DNA of 64,000 nucleotides from Janthinobacterium lividum PAMC 25724 (GTDB taxonomy: Bacteria; Pseudomonadota; Gammaproteobacteria; Burkholderiales; Burkholderiaceae_D), in the NCBI GenBank assembly GCA_000242815.2, contig AHHB01000028.1:434001-498000 (forward strand), given 5' to 3'. Below the pieces are notes generated by a model. That model was not told the DNA's origin. It saw only the letters and a program-made list of their open reading frames with translations, and ran no database searches. The translations under genes were made by a program, and so were the position numbers. Positions 60,447 to 64,000 of this stretch are shown here, in pieces. Positions within the stretch are counted from its first letter, which is position 1, and each line of letters opens with the position of its first letter.

Positions 60447-63014
60447 TTACACTTTCAGCGCATCGAGTAAATCGGTTTCCAGCAATATCTGGTTGCGGGC
60501 ATTGTTGAGCGCGGGACCGTCGACGAGGAAGACGTCTTCGACCCGCTCGCCCAGGGTCATGATCTTGGCCGTGTGCAGGTTGATGCGGTACTTGGTCAGC
60601 ACATTGGCGATCGTATAGAGCAGGCCCGTGCGGTCGTTGGCGGCCACCGACAGCAGGTAGTACTGGCCCTTTTCATCGGGCCGCAAGTCTACCGTCGGCT
60701 GGAAGGGGAAGGTGCGCGACAGACGCGACAGTCTTCCCTTGCCCGGCGGCGGCAGCGGCGTTTGCGACTGCAACAGTTTGCCCAGCTCATGCTCGATCAG
60801 GCTGATGATGTCGCGGTAGCTTTTGGCAAAGTTCTGCTCGGTGACGAGAAAAGTATCGAGTGCATAGCCATTCCTGGTCGTGTGGATCTTCGCGTCGAGG
60901 ATGCTGAAATTCTTGCGGTCGAAATAGCTGCAGATGCGCGCGAACAGGTCGGGCTGATCGGGTATGTAGACGGCTACTTGCAAGCCTTCGCCGATCGGCG
61001 CCAGCCGGCATTTTACCACCGGCAACTTGCTGTCGAGCTTGTCACACAGCGAGCGCGTCTGCCAGGCGATGTCAGAGGCGTCATGACGCAGAAAATACGC
61101 AACGTCCAGTTGCTGCCACAGTTTCAGGTGTGCATCCGGTGGCAAGCCGTACAGGCGTAGGGTGGCCAGCGCTTCCTGCTGGCGGTTTTTCAGCTCGCGG
61201 TCGGCCGTATGCGGCTCGCCACCGAGCACGCGCAGGGTGATTTTGTATAAGTCTTCCAGTAGCTTGCCCTTCCAGGCATTCCACACTTTCGGGCTGGTGC
61301 CACGGATGTCGGCCACCGTCAGCAGGTACAGGCCCGTCAGGTGGCGCTCGTCCTTGACCACTTTCGCAAAGGCTTGCACGACGTCGGGGTCAGACAGGTC
61401 CTGCTTTTGCGCCACTTGCGACATCGTCAGGTGATTTTCTACCAGGAAGGCGACCAGTTCCGTGTCCTCTGCCGACAGGCCGTGATCCTGGCAGAACTGG
61501 GTGACGTCGGCCACGCCCAGCTTCGAGTGGTCGCCGCCGCGGCCCTTGGCGATATCGTGGAACAGGGCTGCCACGTAGAGCAGCCACGACTGCGAGAAAT
61601 CGGCCATCAGTTGGCTGCAGAACGGATATTCGTGGGCATGTTCGCTCATCGTGAAGCGGCGCATGTTACGCACCACCATCAAAATATGCTGGTCGACCGT
61701 GTATACGTGGAACAGGTCATGCTGCATCTGGCCCACGATGCGGCGGAAATTGGGCAGGTAGCGCCCCAGGATGCTCATCTCGTTCATGCGTCGCAATGCG
61801 TGGATGATGCCCACGGGCGCTCGCATGATGCGCAGGAACAGGGCGCGGTTGACGTCATCCTGGCGGAAGGCGGCATCGATCTTGAAGCGCGCGTGCCACA
61901 GGGCGCGCGTGGCGCGCGAGGTCATGCCCTTCAGCGCCGGGCGTTCCGTCATCAAGACAAAGATTTCCAGCATGGCCGATGGATATTGCTCGAACGTATC
62001 GTCGGCGCTAATGTCGATCAGGCTGTTGACTTCATTGAAGCGTTCGTTGATGGGCACGGCCACATCGTCTTGCGGAAACAGCCGTGCCTCGATATTTTGC
62101 AGCAAAATCGTGTTGAGCTGGGTCACCGTCTTGGCGGCCCAGTAATAGCGCTGCATGAGAAATTCGCTGGCGCGGCGCATGTGCGGGCCGCTGCCCGTCG
62201 CTTGCAAGCCCAGCGATTCGGCGATGGCCGTCTGTATGTCGAATACCAGGCGGTCTTCGCGCCGACCCGCATGCAGGTGCAGGCGTACGCGGATGTCTTT
62301 GAAGGCGCGCTCCTTTTCCATCAACTGGCGCGCTTCGGTGAGCGTAATCAGACCGCTGGTGGCCAGGGTGCGCCAGGAATTGGCCAGGCCGGCCGCCTTG
62401 GCGACCCATAAAATCACCTGCAAGTCGCGCAGGCCGCCTGGGCTTTCCTTGCAATTCGGTTCCAGGCTGAAGGCTGTGTCTTCATATTTGGCATGGCGCT
62501 GACGCATTTCCGCCGTTTTCGCCTGGAAAAATGCCTGCGGCTGCATGGCGGCCTGGTAGCGCTGCTGTAATTGCGCGAACAAGTCCGCGTTGCCGCACAC
62601 GAGGCGCGCCTCGAGCAGGCTGGTTTGCACGGTAATATCAGCTTTCGATTCGACCATGCATTCTTCGACCGTGCGAATGCTGTGGCCGATCTCCAAGCCC
62701 AGGTCCCACAGCAGTTGCACCAGTTCTTCGAGCTTTTCTTGTGTTTGCGCATCGGGCGATTGCTGCAGCAAGATCAGCAGGTCGACGTCGGAATACGGAA
62801 ACAGTTCACCGCGGCCATAGCCGCCCACACCCACCAAGGCCGTGCCAGGCGGCAAACCTGCTTCCTGCCAGGCGCGCGCCAGCACGCCATCGACGCTGTG
62901 GCGCAGGCTGCGCAGCAGTTTTTCAGGCTTGCCGTCGGCCTGGAAGGCCGCAATGACGACCTGGCGGTCGGCTTTCAGTTGCTGTTTCAGCTGTTCCCGA
63001 ACTTGCTTTTTCAT
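60447..63014 (-). CDS. glnD: [Protein-PII] uridylyltransferase/uridylyl-removing enzyme
   Basis: The 855-residue glutamine sensor of the nitrogen response. In order: a nucleotidyltransferase domain (VGVGGYGRGELFPYSDVDLLIL, about 64-85), a helical linker, an HD domain (ALFHDIAKGRGGDHSKLG, about 485-502) and two ACT domains at the C terminus (about 690-855). It uridylylates PII when glutamine is low and reverses this when glutamine is high. It lies 36 bp after map on the same strand, a conserved pairing. Confidence 0.96.
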   Translation of the reverse strand: MKKQVREQLKQQLKADRQVVIAAFQADGKPEKLLRSLRHSVDGVLARAWQEAGLPPGTALVGVGGYGRGELFPYSDVDLLILLQQSPDAQTQEKLEELVQLLWDLGLEIGHSIRTVEECMVESKADITVQTSLLEARLVCGNADLFAQLQQRYQAAMQPQAFFQAKTAEMRQRHAKYEDTAFSLEPNCKESPGGLRDLQVILWVAKAAGLANSWRTLATSGLITLTEARQLMEKERAFKDIRVRLHLHAGRREDRLVFDIQTAIAESLGLQATGSGPHMRRASEFLMQRYYWAAKTVTQLNTILLQNIEARLFPQDDVAVPINERFNEVNSLIDISADDTFEQYPSAMLEIFVLMTERPALKGMTSRATRALWHARFKIDAAFRQDDVNRALFLRIMRAPVGIIHALRRMNEMSILGRYLPNFRRIVGQMQHDLFHVYTVDQHILMVVRNMRRFTMSEHAHEYPFCSQLMADFSQSWLLYVAALFHDIAKGRGGDHSKLGVADVTQFCQDHGLSAEDTELVAFLVENHLTMSQVAQKQDLSDPDVVQAFAKVVKDERHLTGLYLLTVADIRGTSPKVWNAWKGKLLEDLYKITLRVLGGEPHTADRELKNRQQEALATLRLYGLPPDAHLKLWQQLDVAYFLRHDASDIAWQTRSLCDKLDSKLPVVKCRLAPIGEGLQVAVYIPDQPDLFARICSYFDRKNFSILDAKIHTTRNGYALDTFLVTEQNFAKSYRDIISLIEHELGKLLQSQTPLPPPGKGRLSRLSRTFPFQPTVDLRPDEKGQYYLLSVAANDRTGLLYTIANVLTKYRINLHTAKIMTLGERVEDVFLVDGPALNNARNQILLETDLLDALKV

Positions 63015-63050
63015 CTGGGCCCTGGGGTGGCGGTGCGTGGGATGGAAAAA

Positions 63051-63863
63051 TCAGGCTTTGTTCAGGATCAAGGCGGGCGGGGGCGGCATGCCGGGCGAGA
63101 CGGTCAGCACTTCGTAGCCCGTCTCCGTCACCAGCACCGTGTGTTCCCATTGCGCCGACAAGCTGCGGTCCTTGGTTTTGATGGTCCAGCCATCGTTCAT
63201 CTCGCGGATCTCGCGGCGGCCCGAGTTGATCATCGGTTCCACGGTAAAAATCATGCCTGCTTCGAGGCGCTCGAGAGTGCCTGGCTTGCCGTAATGCAAC
63301 ACTTGCGGCTCTTCATGGAAGACCTTGCCGATGCCGTGACCGCAGAATTCGCGCACCACGCTGTAGCCAGCCTTTTCCGCATGTTGCTGGATGGCATGGC
63401 CGATATCGCCGAGGTGGGCACCCGGCTTGATCTGGTCTATGCCCAGCCACATGCATTCATAGGTGACCTCCGACAGGCGCTTTGCCAGGATGGTGGGGGT
63501 GCCGACGAGGAACATGCGGCTATTGTCGCCGTGATAGCCATCCTTGATGACAGTGATGTCGAGGTTGACGCTGTCGCCGCTCTTCAAGACCTTGTCGCCC
63601 GGAATGCCATGACAGATGACGTCGTTGACGGAGGTGCAAATGGCCTTCGGGTAAGGCGTGTAGCCGGGCGGGCAATAGTTCAGCGGGGCCGGGATGGTGC
63701 CTTGCACGTTGAGCATGTATTCGTGGCACAGGCGGTCCAGTTCGCCGGTCGTGACGCCCACCTTGACGAAGGGAGTGATGTAATCGAGTACTTCAGCGCC
63801 GAGTTTGCCGGCAACGCGCATGCCTTCGATGTCGGCGGCGCTATTAATACGGATGGTAGGCAT
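63051..63863 (-). CDS. map: Methionine aminopeptidase, type I
   Basis: A 270-residue metalloprotease that removes N-terminal methionine after deformylation, complementing def in this window. Metal ligands appear in VNLDITVIKDGYHGDNSRMF (two Asp, about 97-108), EFCGHGIGKVFHEEP (His, about 170) and MIFTVEPMIN (Glu, about 204), with the last Glu in WEHTVLVTETG. The start is ATG 63863 (MPTIRINS); the frame extends upstream but lacks family sequence. The divergent neighbour is probably rpsB, beyond the window. Confidence 0.95.
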   Translation of the reverse strand: MPTIRINSAADIEGMRVAGKLGAEVLDYITPFVKVGVTTGELDRLCHEYMLNVQGTIPAPLNYCPPGYTPYPKAICTSVNDVICHGIPGDKVLKSGDSVNLDITVIKDGYHGDNSRMFLVGTPTILAKRLSEVTYECMWLGIDQIKPGAHLGDIGHAIQQHAEKAGYSVVREFCGHGIGKVFHEEPQVLHYGKPGTLERLEAGMIFTVEPMINSGRREIREMNDGWTIKTKDRSLSAQWEHTVLVTETGYEVLTVSPGMPPPPALILNKA

Positions 63864-63961
63864 GGTGTAAGTCGCAATCTGCAAAATTTCCGGCTGAAAA
63901 GCGCGGGTGAAAAGCACAGACGATTTCCATGGTGCGGAAAAAAGTCTGCAAATATGTTGAA

Positions 63962-63967
63962 ATTATA
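63962..63967 (-). promoter_or_regulatory. Candidate -10 of the map-glnD unit
   Basis: TATAAT on the minus strand, 99 bp before map. No clear -35 is found at the proper distance. The remaining end of the window (63864-64000) holds no gene. Confidence 0.3.
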
Positions 63968-64000
63968 AACGAGGCGCCCTCAATTCGCCGCCTTCTTCCC

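Overview
This is a 64 kb stretch of GC-rich chromosome from a beta-proteobacterium. The gene content points to Burkholderiales, family Oxalobacteraceae, and most likely a Janthinobacterium-like organism. That placement is an inference from gene order and protein style (smc-zipA-ligA-galU-def, map-glnD, a tandem glycine riboswitch before gcvT, scoAB with a PAS-LuxR regulator), not from a database search. Coding density is high, genes lie on both strands in short operons, and I found no rRNA, tRNA, CRISPR array, prophage or intact insertion sequence.

Layout. 1-6.2 kb: the 5' end of an ETF-ubiquinone oxidoreductase gene, an SDR oxidoreductase, a small accessory pair (a 2OG-Fe(II) dioxygenase and a frameshifted sugar-type methyltransferase), a PAS-LuxR regulator divergent from the scoAB ketone-body CoA-transferase genes, and a DoxX protein. 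6.4-16.1 kb: dctA, an alpha/beta hydrolase, a RidA protein, relA, a CDF metal exporter, pirin and azoreductase beside a divergent LysR regulator, and psd. 16.3-24.4 kb: a TonB-dependent receptor, an RhlE-type helicase, a Lon-N-like protein, a KfrA-like coiled-coil DNA-binding protein bracketed by two copies of a palindromic repeat, a JmjC-type cupin, and an EamA exporter with a divergent XRE-cupin regulator. 24.5-34.1 kb: a CLC channel of the type expected to carry fluoride, a PLP decarboxylase, trpS, a secreted alpha-amino-acid ester hydrolase, a periplasmic binding protein, a Tet-type MFS pump and an HD hydrolase. 34.4-43.3 kb: cheW and a chemoreceptor, an RNase H-like protein, mgtA with a long structured leader, and a TetR/MFS efflux pair with a visible operator. 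43.4-48.4 kb: the glycine cleavage operon gcvT-gcvH-gcvP under a tandem glycine riboswitch. 48.5-64 kb: a divergent ClpP, a PAP2 membrane protein, smc-zipA-ligA-galU-def, a PilZ/YcgR protein, an RluF-type pseudouridine synthase, glnD and map.

How the genes work together. Most of the window is housekeeping: chromosome segregation, division and replication (smc, zipA, ligA), the stringent and nitrogen responses (relA, glnD), one-carbon metabolism (gcv), C4-dicarboxylate and acetoacetate use (dctA, scoAB), and motility (cheW, chemoreceptor, YcgR). Accessory functions are mostly stress exporters, each next to its own regulator.

The least expected material lies between genes. There are three families of palindromic repeats. 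Family A has three copies of about 115 bp with terminal inverted repeats and a covarying central hairpin. Family B has five copies of a GGGGTC-type hairpin whose base changes are compensated across the stem. Family C is a single GTAGGTCGGATT-type double hairpin that supplies the stop codon of a small gene. A candidate 19-codon leader peptide precedes mgtA. Nothing seen amounts to a clear new defence or biosynthetic system; the repeat families, the bracketed kfrA-like gene and the mgtA leader deserve the closest look.
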